Shown here: one piece after another, positions 6,599 through 13,083 of the stretch | Position numbering within the stretch: position 1 is the first letter of the stretch | Layout: the number at the start of each line of letters is the position of its first letter | NCBI GenBank assembly: GCA_900763885.1 | Contig: CAAFLY010000329.1 | Location: 1 to 14,182 of the forward strand | DNA: 14,182 nucleotides | Direction: 5' to 3' | From: Clostridia bacterium | GTDB lineage: Bacteria > Bacillota > Clostridia > Oscillospirales > CAG-272 | Program-made: the position numbers and the translations under genes | Notes under the pieces: generated by a model | Seen by the model: only the letters and a program-made list of their open reading frames with translations | Databases searched by the model: none | What the model was told of the DNA's origin: nothing

Positions 6599-6932
6599 AG
6601 TGCGCATCCTTTGCGTCGGTTTTCTCCGTCTCTTTTGCCGTGCGCTTTTTTTGATCCATCCGACGCACGAGCAGTCCGGTAAAGACAAACAGCGATCCGG
6701 TCACACCGATCACCGCGGCGACGAGCATGGAGATCCTGTCCCACGGCGTATACGGCGCCAAAAAATAGACGGCGACCAGATACCCGATATGGAGCACCTG
6801 CCGCGTCAATGTGGACACCTGTATCCGCGCGGGATTCTTGTCGAGCATATACACCGAGATGCGGTAGTTGAGAAAGGAAACCCCGATGCCGAGGAAAAAC
6901 GCAAGCAGCGCGCCGAAGATCCAGTGGCTCAT
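6591..6932 (-). CDS. atpI: ATP synthase subunit I-like membrane protein
   Basis: A 113-residue protein with about three hydrophobic helices (residues 4-29, 47-63, 69-88) and a charged, Lys/Asp-rich tail ending in HSH. No catalytic motif is visible. Its place as first gene of the operon, its size and its topology are those of AtpI, a poorly conserved accessory protein linked to c-ring assembly or Mg2+ supply in other bacteria. The name therefore rests on context and topology more than on sequence identity. The start was set at the ATG at 6932 because TTAGGAGG lies seven bases upstream; the in-frame Met at 6971 lies between the -10 element and the start and is probably not translated. Confidence 0.75.
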   Translation of the reverse strand: MSHWIFGALLAFFLGIGVSFLNYRISVYMLDKNPARIQVSTLTRQVLHIGYLVAVYFLAPYTPWDRISMLVAAVIGVTGSLFVFTGLLVRRMDQKKRTAKETEKTDAKDAHSH

Positions 6933-6988
6933 GCGACAGCCTCCTAACATATGGATAAGGAAGGAAATCATATCCGATCCAATTCTAT

Positions 6989-7017
6989 ATTATAGCACAC
7001 CATTCGCGCTTTTACAA
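6989..7017 (-). promoter_or_regulatory. Sigma70-type promoter of the ATP synthase operon
   Basis: On the minus strand: TTGTAA (7017 to 7012), 17-bp spacer, TATAAT (6994 to 6989) with TG one base before it (extended -10). The predicted start near 6982 gives a leader of about 50 bases to atpI. It lies 145 bp after the upstream gene's stop, with no strong terminator in between. Confidence 0.85.
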
Positions 7018-7162
7018 GTGGATAACCGTTACAATTCCTCCGGTCGACTGTGGCAGAAGCGTGTCAGACTGCTTCCCTCCATCATTTTGTATTGGTGGGA
7101 TTGATCCGATATGCCGGGGATTGCGCCGCTGTTTTGTGCGATACTATAGCCGAAGGGGAGCC

Positions 7163-7843
7163 TTATTCTTTGTCAATATCGCGAATGAACATCATAATAA
7201 AGCTGATGAACAGGAAAATGCAGCAGACCCAGATTGCCTTGCAGCCAAGCGCGGAGGTCAGAACGCTGCCAAGACCCGCGCCGACTCCAAAGACGAGGAC
7301 CACACCGAAATAGGTGAATGCTTTCGCGAGGATTTCTTTATCCTTCACATGAAAATAGGCGCATAGTGCCTCCATCCCGGCGCGCAGATTGCCGATACAC
7401 ATGGTGCTGGCATACGCATGGCCCCGTACCTTGTGGAATGTCTGCACCTGGAGCGCGCACACAAAAGAAACGAGCGCGTTGGCAAGCGGTTCAACGGGCT
7501 GCGGCAGAAATCCGACCACAAACAGCAAAAGGATCTCACAGAGCAGGATGATCTGGCGCCAGTGGATCTTCTCATAGCTTTTCAGCCGGATGTGGATACA
7601 CTCCGCGACCGCGGTACCGACCAGGAAAGAGAGTACAGGGATCAGGTATTTGAGCATGATACTCCATTCCCGCTGAAACAGGGCTGTACTGAGAAGCACA
7701 ATGTTGCCTGTCTGTGCGTTGGCAAATACCCCGCCGCGACAGGTGTAGGTATAGGCATCCTGAAAGCCGCCGGACAGGATGATACAGATGGCGGTCCGGA
7801 AGCTGTCGGACATCTGACCACGAAACGGTTTAACGTCTTTCAT
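7163..7843 (-). CDS. YoaK/DUF1275 family membrane protein
   Basis: A 226-residue integral membrane protein. Seen: GGFQDAYTYTCRGGVFANAQTGNIVLL (from residue 25, quoted in part: FANAQTGNIVLL at 40-51), the hallmark of DUF1275 with its conserved N-A-Q-T-G-N, then about five further hydrophobic segments and a second half with VQTFHKVRGHAYASTMCIGNL-like residues (TMCIGNLRAG at about 147-156). The family is widespread in bacteria and its substrate is unknown, although transport has been suggested. The ATG at 7843 has AAAGGAGA about five bases upstream and overlaps the end of the preceding small membrane gene by 14 bases, implying translational coupling. The pair is divergent from a LysR regulator, the likely controller. 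Stop TAA at 7163. Confidence 0.88.
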   Translation of the reverse strand: MKDVKPFRGQMSDSFRTAICIILSGGFQDAYTYTCRGGVFANAQTGNIVLLSTALFQREWSIMLKYLIPVLSFLVGTAVAECIHIRLKSYEKIHWRQIILLCEILLLFVVGFLPQPVEPLANALVSFVCALQVQTFHKVRGHAYASTMCIGNLRAGMEALCAYFHVKDKEILAKAFTYFGVVLVFGVGAGLGSVLTSALGCKAIWVCCIFLFISFIMMFIRDIDKE

Positions 7844-8114
7844 GAGGTCTCCTTTTCCTTGCGTTTAATGTATAGAGGAATGCGGCGACGGCGCAGAGAA
7901 ATCCGAGCGCGTAAAGCAGGGGAACAAGCCAGATTTCGTGGGCCATCCATCTGGCAATGGCGCCGAGGAGAAAACCAATGGCACATGCCGCGGAGAAAAA
8001 ACGGTATTCTTCTATGGTATGGGCGTCCATGTCGCCGCGGATCATCCGCAGAAGCATGGCGGGCAGAGGAAGCAGAAACGCCACTCCCATCACGATCTCA
8101 TAAAACAGTCTCAT
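7830..8114 (-). CDS. Small membrane protein of unknown function
   Basis: 94 residues with about three hydrophobic stretches (residues 4-22, 39-56, 61-82) and a strongly basic end (NARKRRPHERR). I do not recognise a family. It overlaps the DUF1275 gene by 14 bases, so the two products are probably made together and may interact. The ATG at 8114 (MRLFYEIV) is preferred, with GGGA about seven bases upstream. The frame continues up to a TTG at 8243, but the extra residues look non-coding and overlap a dispersed repeat, and that TTG has no ribosome site. The likely promoter is the minus-strand one at 8288-8316, leaving an untranslated leader of about 165 bases. Confidence 0.7.
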   Translation of the reverse strand: MRLFYEIVMGVAFLLPLPAMLLRMIRGDMDAHTIEEYRFFSAACAIGFLLGAIARWMAHEIWLVPLLYALGFLCAVAAFLYTLNARKRRPHERR

Positions 8115-8190
8115 CGCGGATCCCATCCTTATTTGGAACGATTTGCCACTGTGAGCCGATCGGGCAGATGTGCGCAAAGCGGTAAAAAGT

Positions 8191-8246
8191 ACGCTGATTT
8201 CAAGAAACGCCGATTTCAGGTTTGCTTCCCGCTGAAAAACCAATGG
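8191..8246 (+). repeat. Dispersed intergenic repeat, copy C
   Basis: CGCTGATTTC-(5)-AACGCCGATTTC followed by AGGTTTG matches the 5' half of copy B (12867-12901, opposite strand) over 31 bp with about 25 identities; the mismatches are all transitions. It contains an internal direct repeat (CGCTGATTTC / CGCCGATTTC). It lies in the leader of the small membrane protein gene. The second half of the element is only faintly recognisable here. Confidence 0.55.
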
Positions 8247-8266
8247 AGTAGGCGATCTTTATGCGA

Positions 8267-8295
8267 TTGACTTTTCATGGCAGTTATAGTATAAT
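8267..8295 (+). promoter_or_regulatory. Promoter of the LysR-type regulator gene
   Basis: TTGACT (8267-8272), 17-bp spacer, TATAAT (8290-8295): close to the sigma70 consensus. The predicted start near 8302 gives a leader of about 70 bases before the ATG at 8373. Its -10 overlaps the -10 of the divergent promoter. Confidence 0.82.
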
Positions 8296-8316
8296 ACAAT
8301 TGTCGGCATATGTAAA
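8288..8316 (-). promoter_or_regulatory. Divergent promoter of the small membrane protein/DUF1275 operon
   Basis: On the minus strand: TTTACA (8316 to 8311), 17-bp spacer, TATACT (8293 to 8288). The predicted start is near 8281. It shares four bases of the -10 region with the lysR promoter, so the two probably compete for polymerase. Confidence 0.65.
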
Positions 8317-8317
8317 A

Positions 8318-8334
8318 TGTATGTTATATATACA
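8318..8334. promoter_or_regulatory. Putative LysR-family operator (palindrome with T-N11-A core)
   Basis: TGTAT-N7-ATACA is a perfect 5-bp inverted repeat containing the T-N11-A pattern of LysR-family sites. It lies at about -37 to -53 of the divergent membrane-protein promoter, the usual activation position, and at about +16 to +32 of lysR, suited to autorepression. The site is AT-rich, so chance is possible. Confidence 0.5.
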
Positions 8335-8372
8335 GGCAATATCATTATGATATGGATGAGGGGGTGCCATAA

Positions 8373-9260
8373 ATGTATGTGAGCTATGAGCATTACCGCG
8401 TGTTTTATTATGTGGCAAAGTGCGGAAACGTTACGCAGGCGGCGAAAATGCTGCTCAACAATCAGCCGAATGTCACGCGGACGATCAAAAATCTGGAGGC
8501 GGAGCTTGGGTGTACGCTTTTTTCACGGAGCAATCGCGGTATGCGGCTGACAACGGAAGGGGAGCGGCTGTATGAACACATACGGATCGCGTTCGCCCAC
8601 ATTGAAGCGGCGGAAGAGGAGATCCTCGACAGCCGAAGCCTGCGTTCCGGGATGGTGTATATTGCGGCAAGCGAGGTGGCGCTCCGTTGTCTGCTGCTCC
8701 CGGCGCTGAAGCAATATCGCATGCGGTATCCGGGCGTCCATATGCGGATCAGCAACCATTCCACACCACAGGCGATCGCGTCTCTCAAAGAGGGAACGGC
8801 GGATATTGCGGTGGTGACGACGCCAACGGACGAGGTGCCCGCGCTCACGGAAACGATCGTCCGTCCGATTCGTGAGGTTGCCGTTTGCTCGCCGTATTTT
8901 CAGGATCTGCTTGATCGTCCGGTATCGCTGGAGACGTTGACGCACTATCCCATGATTTCTCTCGGTAAGGATACCAAATCGTTCGCGTTTTATTCGTCTC
9001 TGTTTACCGTCCACGGGCTTTTGTTTCAACCGGATATTGAAGCGTTTACCGCGGACCAGATTCTGCCCATGGTGGAGGCGGATCTGGGGATCGGCTTTGT
9101 ACCGGAGGAGTTTTTGCGTCAGACGGATAAGGTGCGGGTGATCGAGCTGACCGACACGATTCCCACACGTAACATTGTGCTGATCAAAAAGAAGGACCAG
9201 CCGCTCAATACAGCGGTGCGGGAGCTGGAGCGGATGATCCTGGAACAGGCGGGAAAATAG
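8373..9260 (+). CDS. LysR-type transcriptional regulator
   Basis: A 295-residue DNA-binding regulator. Seen: N-terminal winged helix-turn-helix (about residues 4-62) with FYYVAKCGNVTQAAKMLLNN and the recognition segment QPNVTRTIKNLEAELGCTLF, then a linker helix and a periplasmic-binding-protein-like effector domain (about 90-290; VYIAASEVALRCLLLPAL, GTADIAVVTTP, ADLGIGFVPEEFL). The length is typical. GAGGGGG lies about eight bases before the ATG at 8373. It is transcribed away from the small membrane protein/DUF1275 operon, with overlapping promoters and a palindromic site between, so that operon is its probable target. The effector cannot be inferred from the sequence. A stem-loop follows the stop. 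Confidence 0.95.
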   Translation: MYVSYEHYRVFYYVAKCGNVTQAAKMLLNNQPNVTRTIKNLEAELGCTLFSRSNRGMRLTTEGERLYEHIRIAFAHIEAAEEEILDSRSLRSGMVYIAASEVALRCLLLPALKQYRMRYPGVHMRISNHSTPQAIASLKEGTADIAVVTTPTDEVPALTETIVRPIREVAVCSPYFQDLLDRPVSLETLTHYPMISLGKDTKSFAFYSSLFTVHGLLFQPDIEAFTADQILPMVEADLGIGFVPEEFLRQTDKVRVIELTDTIPTRNIVLIKKKDQPLNTAVRELERMILEQAGK

Positions 9261-9270
9261 GAGATAGGGA

Positions 9271-9328
9271 AAAGGCTTATGCGTCATGAAAATGTATGCA
9301 CATAAGCCTTTGGCCCGCCTTTTTCGGG
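9271..9328. terminator. Stem-loop between convergent genes (bidirectional terminator)
   Basis: AAAGGCTTATG (9271-9281) pairs perfectly with CATAAGCCTTT (9301-9311) around a 19-base loop. On the minus strand the stem ends in TTTT. On the plus strand the T-run (9320-9324) comes a few bases later, within a second small hairpin (CCCG/CGGG, 9314-9328). It lies between the lysR stop (9260) and the lipid kinase stop (9335). Confidence 0.75.
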
Positions 9329-9334
9329 TGTGGG

Positions 9335-10243
9335 TCACACCACGGCGGCATTCCTTGTCTTCGCGGAGGCGTGCGCCCCGTTTTGTCCGCCGTATACGGT
9401 GTATCTCGTCACGCCGAGAATCGTTTCTCCATCGATCTGGAGAGCGGTCGGTCGGTCAAATTCCACCGTGATCGTGTGTCCGGTCAGTACATGGACGACC
9501 TTCCGGTGCCGGATATGCTCACCCTTGAAGATGGACGGGAAGATCATGAGCGTGCGCAGCTTCCCGGAGCCTGCCATCACCATGGTGGAGACCGTTCCGT
9601 CCGGATTGCCGCGGTGCTGATCGGGAGTCGGCATCATCCCGCCGCCGTAGTATCTGCCGTCCATGGTCGGAGCCAGCCACGTCTTTTTGAAGGAATGCGC
9701 GACGCCGTCTACGGTGACAACGGCATTTTTCGGCGGATAATGGAAGAGCAGCCCCTTGATGGCGATCCCGGCATAATGGATCGGTTTCCCGGGGGCGGTT
9801 TCACGCAGCTTGTCCCCCACCTCGCAGCAGTAGCCGTCAATGCCGTAGCCGACGCCGTTTAAGACCCGGTATCGCTTGCCGTTTACCTCTGCGATGGGCA
9901 GATCCTTTATGTATTCCGTGATCCGGCAAGGCGCGTCACCCGGCTTTTTCCCGAGATCGTGCAGAAAATCGTTGCCGCTGCCGACCGCGTAATAATAGAT
10001 CTCCGCAGGCAGAGACAGCCCGTCCGTGTCGTTGATGAAGCGGTTGAGGGTACCGTCGCCGCCCGCGATCACCAGGACCGTGTCGGGGGACAGGGAGGCG
10101 AAAAAGGTATCGTAATCGGCGATGGCGGTCATATCGGTGAACGTGACCTCTCCGTCGGTGAGATATGTACGCAGCGCGAGAGAGGCTTCCTTGCCGCGTC
10201 CGTTTCCGGCGAGCGGATTGTACAGCACAGCGTAGGTTTTCAT
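9335..10243 (-). CDS. Diacylglycerol kinase-like lipid kinase (YegS/DgkB family)
   Basis: A 302-residue protein of the DAGK catalytic fold, which phosphorylates diacylglycerol or related lipids with ATP at the inner face of the membrane. Seen: YNPLAGNGRG (residues 8-17), the nucleotide-binding GGDGTLN (61-67) and AVGSGNDFLHDLG (86-98), all hallmark motifs, then the C-terminal beta-sandwich domain with DGRYYGGGMMPTPD. In Gram-positive bacteria such kinases recycle the diacylglycerol left by lipoteichoic acid synthesis; the exact lipid here is not known. The start was set at 10243 because AAGGAG lies about ten bases before it; the frame runs on to 10393, but that stretch holds the probable promoter. 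Last gene before a terminator. Confidence 0.92.
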   Translation of the reverse strand: MKTYAVLYNPLAGNGRGKEASLALRTYLTDGEVTFTDMTAIADYDTFFASLSPDTVLVIAGGDGTLNRFINDTDGLSLPAEIYYYAVGSGNDFLHDLGKKPGDAPCRITEYIKDLPIAEVNGKRYRVLNGVGYGIDGYCCEVGDKLRETAPGKPIHYAGIAIKGLLFHYPPKNAVVTVDGVAHSFKKTWLAPTMDGRYYGGGMMPTPDQHRGNPDGTVSTMVMAGSGKLRTLMIFPSIFKGEHIRHRKVVHVLTGHTITVEFDRPTALQIDGETILGVTRYTVYGGQNGAHASAKTRNAAVV

Positions 10244-10319
10244 TGGATCGTTTCTCCTTGACGTTGAATTGCGGCTATGGTTCCCAAAACGACAGCTTTT
10301 GGACCGCATGACTGCAGCC

Positions 10320-10325
10320 ATTGTA
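10320..10325 (-). promoter_or_regulatory. Extended -10 promoter for the lipid kinase gene
   Basis: On the minus strand TGGTACAAT: TACAAT (10325 to 10320) with the TGn extension; there is no good -35. The predicted start near 10313 gives a leader of about 70 bases containing a small hairpin (CCAAAA/TTTTGG, 10284-10302). The 186-bp gap to the preceding DUF1653 gene (10244-10429) shows no gene. Confidence 0.45.
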
Positions 10326-10429
10326 CCACGTGAATGTGTCGTATTTTTGAACAAATCACAAAATCCGTCGTTTTTTGTCGATTTCGCCGCCATTTCATCC
10401 GGAAAAACGCGTCCGTCAGTCCTGCCGCA

Positions 10430-10645
10430 TTACTCCACCCGTGTGAATCGCTCTACAGTGCCGTGTTCCGTCTCGATCCGATCCCGCCACATTGCCGCCG
10501 GACGGACCCAGATCCTCCGCTCACCGTACAGCGCGCGATAAACCACCATCTCCTCCAGCGTTTCCGAATGGGTCGCCATCCCGAGCACCTCGTATTCGTT
10601 TCCCTTGTAATGGCGGTATCTGCCCGCCGCAATCGTGTCTGTCAT
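10430..10645 (-). CDS. DUF1653 family small protein
   Basis: 71 residues. The segment GRYRHYKGNEYEVLGMATHS followed by ETLEEMVVYRALYGE (about residues 8-42) and then IWVRP is the DUF1653 signature; the family forms a small beta-rich domain of unknown function, found alone or attached to other proteins. The start was set at the ATG at 10645: TGGAGG lies six bases upstream, whereas the ATG at 10651 directly abuts it. It follows the isomerase-like gene by 48 bp and is probably cotranscribed with it. No membrane segment or signal peptide. Confidence 0.88.
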   Translation of the reverse strand: MTDTIAAGRYRHYKGNEYEVLGMATHSETLEEMVVYRALYGERRIWVRPAAMWRDRIETEHGTVERFTRVE

Positions 10646-10693
10646 ACGCATCCTCCAGAGAAAAGAGAAATCACAAACGCGAGAACGCGCCGA

Positions 10694-11449
10694 TCAGAGC
10701 CAGCTGCGCAGGGTTTCCGCGTCGCGCAGGAGCTGATCGGTGGTATCGTCACAGACGAATTCAAGCAGCAGATTCCGGTCACGATCGTCGGCGCGCAGAA
10801 TGTCGAGATACTGCCGCCAGATCTTCTCATGATTCGCAAGCGGGAACTTTTCACTCCCTTTCCACGCGAATACGTGTACATTGGAGACAAACGGCAGCAC
10901 GCGGCGGAGCGTGGTGAGATTGTACGCGTCGTCCCGGAACTGATTCGGCTGCCAGTAGAGACGCAGATTCTCCGCGGCGACCTCCTCCACGAGACAGAGC
11001 GCCGAATCACAGGCATCCGTCAGCGTACCGTTGTGGAATTCCAGACTGACCGTTTTGTTCTCCCGCGCTGCGATCCGGCAAACGTGGCGAATGTCGTCCG
11101 TGAACGCCTTACGCTCCTCCTTGGTGACGACGGCGCTGCCCTTGTTCCCCGCCCAGATCCGAATATTCGGCGCATCCAACGCGACCGTGGCGGCAAGCTC
11201 GTCCGAAAACGCGGCGGTCGTTTCTTCCGTGGTCACGCCGGCACGGTAATAGGAGCCGTAGGATACGATCTCGATCCCGTTTTCCCGGCTGACCATCACC
11301 GCGTCCGCAATGGCTGCCGGATCGTTTGCCGGAACGTGGACATCTCCGCCCCATTCAACAGCGATCAGACCGCATTTTCGCATCCATTCCGTGATTTCCC
11401 GCCGTCCAAACGACCGAAAGGTCACAGATACTAGTCCTGGTGTAAACAT
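10694..11449 (-). CDS. Sugar phosphate isomerase/epimerase-like TIM-barrel protein
   Basis: A 251-residue cytosolic protein of the xylose-isomerase-like (AP endonuclease 2) TIM-barrel superfamily. Seen: first strand GLVSVTFRSF (residues 5-14), CGLIAVEWGGDVHV (26-39), SLEFHNGT (135-142) with Glu137, YWQPNQF (165-171), VHVFAW (191-196) with His192, and LLLEFV (227-232) with Glu230. Glu137, His192 and Glu230 are probable metal ligands by analogy with the family. The substrate cannot be told. The ATG at 11449 has GGAGG eight bases upstream; the frame extends to 11758, but the extra residues are not family-like. It lies 197 bp after dapA and just before DUF1653. No firm promoter was found in the 197-bp gap (only a poor TTGCCA-17-CATATA). 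Confidence 0.85.
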   Translation of the reverse strand: MFTPGLVSVTFRSFGRREITEWMRKCGLIAVEWGGDVHVPANDPAAIADAVMVSRENGIEIVSYGSYYRAGVTTEETTAAFSDELAATVALDAPNIRIWAGNKGSAVVTKEERKAFTDDIRHVCRIAARENKTVSLEFHNGTLTDACDSALCLVEEVAAENLRLYWQPNQFRDDAYNLTTLRRVLPFVSNVHVFAWKGSEKFPLANHEKIWRQYLDILRADDRDRNLLLEFVCDDTTDQLLRDAETLRSWL

Positions 11450-11646
11450 AATGATTGTCCTCCGTAAAGTGTATATGGATGAAGTGGATTTATGTGGCAA
11501 ACGCCGTCCGTGGAGCATGGAAAACGGCGCTTGGCTGGATACGGCGCTGGAAAGCCGACCGGACAGCAGAAGCGCCGCCATCGTATGCTCCCGGCTTGCA
11601 CGGTCTGGTGTGGAACAATAACGATTGTGTCCGATGCGCCAACGGA

Positions 11647-12678
11647 TCACAGAATGCCCGCGTCCGCCATTGCCTTTTGCAGTGCGGCAAGATGGTCCGG
11701 CTCCATGGCACAGAGCGGCAGACGCATATCCGAACGACAGAAGCCGAGCAGTCCGCACGCCGTTTTGACCGGAATCGGATTGACCTCCGAAAAGAGCGCG
11801 TCAATGAGCGGCAGGAGGGAGAGCTGAATGCTTCGCGCACCTGCCGTATCTCCCTGAAAGAAGCGTTCACAAAGCAGATGGGCTTCCCGTGGCAGGAGAT
11901 GGGAGACAACGGAGATCACTCCGCGCCCGCCAAGGGATAAAATCGGCAGAGTCAGCTCATCACAGCCGCTGTACAGAGAAAACGTGGGCAAATCTGCGAA
12001 TGCCGCAGCGATCTGTGCCACGCGGGAGAGATTTCCGGATGCCTCTTTGACGCCGACGATCCTCGGATGCTTCGACAGCTCACGATATACGGCAAGCGGT
12101 ATGTCGACTCCGGTGCGAGAGGGAACGTTGTACAGCAGGATCGGCTTGGTGGACGCGTCGGCAATGGCAGTGAAGTGGCGGATGAGCCCGGCTTGTGTGG
12201 CTTTGTTGTAGTACGGCGTAACCGCAAGGAGGCCGTCGGCACCGGACGCACAGGCGGACTTCGCAAGGGCGACCGCTTTTTCCGTCACACAGGAGCCGCA
12301 CCCGGCAATAAGCGGCACACGACCGTCGATGATCCGGGCGGCATAGCGCAGAATTTCGCAGTGTTCCTCCTCCGTCAGCGCGGCGGATTCCCCGGTCGTT
12401 CCGCAAAGCACCAGCGCGTCGATCCCACCGGCGATCTGTCTCTCCATCAGCGCGCCAAGAGCCGGATAATCCACGCTCCCATCTGCCCGAAACGGAGTGA
12501 TCAAAGCGGTAGCCGCTCCGGTAAACAGCGGTTTCGCACGATCGGAACGGTCGTCCTGTATCCGGTTTTGCGTGGTGTCGCCCCCGCGGTCTGGTATATT
12601 CGTTTTCGCGTGGCACACAGTATCGGCGCTCCCACGATTTATGTCACAGCTGGCAGTCTCGGAAATACGCGCCTCCAT
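11647..12678 (-). CDS. dapA: 4-hydroxy-tetrahydrodipicolinate synthase
   Basis: Condenses pyruvate with aspartate semialdehyde, the first committed step to diaminopimelate and lysine (cytosolic). Seen: LFTGAATALITPF (residues 51-63), CGTTGESAAL (92-101) with the Thr pair of the catalytic triad, VTPYYNK (153-159) with Tyr157, YNVPSRTG (183-190) with Arg188, and the Schiff-base Lys211 in VGVKEASGN. The set is complete. Odd: the family normally starts a few residues before the FTG motif, but here the well-placed ATG at 12678 (AAGGAGT about six bases upstream) adds about 48 polar residues (MEARISETASCDINRGSADT...). A GTG at residue 21 is the only plausible later start. Closely related lyases (N-acetylneuraminate, KDG) share the fold, but the GTTGES motif and overall match favour DapA. 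Confidence 0.92.
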   Translation of the reverse strand: MEARISETASCDINRGSADTVCHAKTNIPDRGGDTTQNRIQDDRSDRAKPLFTGAATALITPFRADGSVDYPALGALMERQIAGGIDALVLCGTTGESAALTEEEHCEILRYAARIIDGRVPLIAGCGSCVTEKAVALAKSACASGADGLLAVTPYYNKATQAGLIRHFTAIADASTKPILLYNVPSRTGVDIPLAVYRELSKHPRIVGVKEASGNLSRVAQIAAAFADLPTFSLYSGCDELTLPILSLGGRGVISVVSHLLPREAHLLCERFFQGDTAGARSIQLSLLPLIDALFSEVNPIPVKTACGLLGFCRSDMRLPLCAMEPDHLAALQKAMADAGIL

Positions 12679-12747
12679 AGACAGACTCCTTATCGTTTGG
12701 GCAGTGCGGCTTCTCTCCGAAAAAACGACGGAAAAGCGAAAAACCAG

Positions 12748-12776
12748 TTGCAATGCGGCGCGCCGTGTACTATAAT
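12748..12776 (+). promoter_or_regulatory. Promoter-like sequence reading toward queA (antisense to the dapA leader)
   Basis: TTGCAA (12748-12753), 17-bp spacer, perfect TATAAT (12771-12776). It would start near 12783, 300 bases before queA and opposite to the dapA leader. A minus-strand TATTAT overlaps it but has no -35. Confidence 0.5.
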
Positions 12777-12800
12777 ATACGTGTGCCGGATCGTTTCTCT

Positions 12801-12901
12801 GGGAATGCGCGGAATCCATCGCGTTTTTGCATCAAAAGGATTGTTTTTTGCCCTTTGGGACGCCAAAACAACCCGAAATCAGCGTTTTCCGAAATCAACG
12901 G
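12801..12901 (-). repeat. Dispersed intergenic repeat, copy B (longest copy)
   Basis: Read on the minus strand it carries the GATTTC direct repeats shared with copy C, the 13-mer GGTTGTTTTGGCG shared with copy A (here 12873 to 12861), an internal hairpin and the AAAAC-CGATG-ATTC-GCGCAT tail shared with copy A. It thus links copies A and C, which match each other poorly. The ends are approximate. Confidence 0.6.
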
Positions 12902-12968
12902 TTTCTGAAGCGGCTGACGGCGGCGGGAAGCACTTTTATTTCCACTGTATGCGCGGTCACGCCGACGT

Positions 12969-12997
12969 GTGACAAAAACACCGCATGCGTATATGAT
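12969..12997 (+). promoter_or_regulatory. queA promoter (half of a bidirectional promoter)
   Basis: GTGACA (12969-12974), 17-bp spacer, TATGAT (12992-12997); each box is one base off consensus. The predicted start near 13004 gives a leader of about 80 bases to queA. Confidence 0.6.
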
Positions 12998-13021
12998 ACC
13001 ATACGCCATACCCGTTGTCAA
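12993..13021 (-). promoter_or_regulatory. dapA-direction promoter (half of a bidirectional promoter)
   Basis: On the minus strand: perfect TTGACA (13021 to 13016), 17-bp spacer, TATCAT (12998 to 12993) with TG one base before it. The predicted start near 12986 is about 308 bases before dapA. It shares five -10 bases with the queA promoter; the two predicted starts are 18 bp apart. Confidence 0.75.
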
Positions 13022-13083
13022 TCGCCGTCGTACACTTTTTTCGGGGGCTTTCGCAGGCACGAATTTTGCAGGAGAGTACCACC

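Larger units (their letters stand above)
12679..13083. other. 405-bp divergent dapA-queA intergenic region
   Basis: No gene is supported here. It contains a bidirectional promoter at 12969-13021, a further plus-strand promoter-like sequence at 12748-12776, a copy of the dispersed repeat (12801-12901), a 10-bp palindrome CGGCGCGCCG (12757-12766), and an imperfect hairpin around CCCTTTGGG (12851-12859). The minus-strand promoter implies a dapA leader of about 300 bases. I saw no lysine-riboswitch or T-box consensus in it. Confidence 0.6.

Noticed and set aside
6464..6688. Longer AtpB starting at 6688
   Set aside because: The extra residues overlap atpI and the repeat, and a strong ribosome site points to 6463.
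7018..7162. Terminator between the DUF1275 gene and the ATP synthase promoter
   Set aside because: No convincing stem followed by a T-run was found; some read-through is possible.
8115..8243. TTG start at 8243 for the small membrane protein
   Set aside because: It has no ribosome site, and the extension looks untranslated and coincides with repeat copy C.
12679..12986. Lysine riboswitch or T-box leader ahead of dapA
   Set aside because: I looked for the AGAGGTGC-like lysine motif and the TGGGTGGTACCGCG-like T-box and saw neither, nor a terminator with a U-tract.
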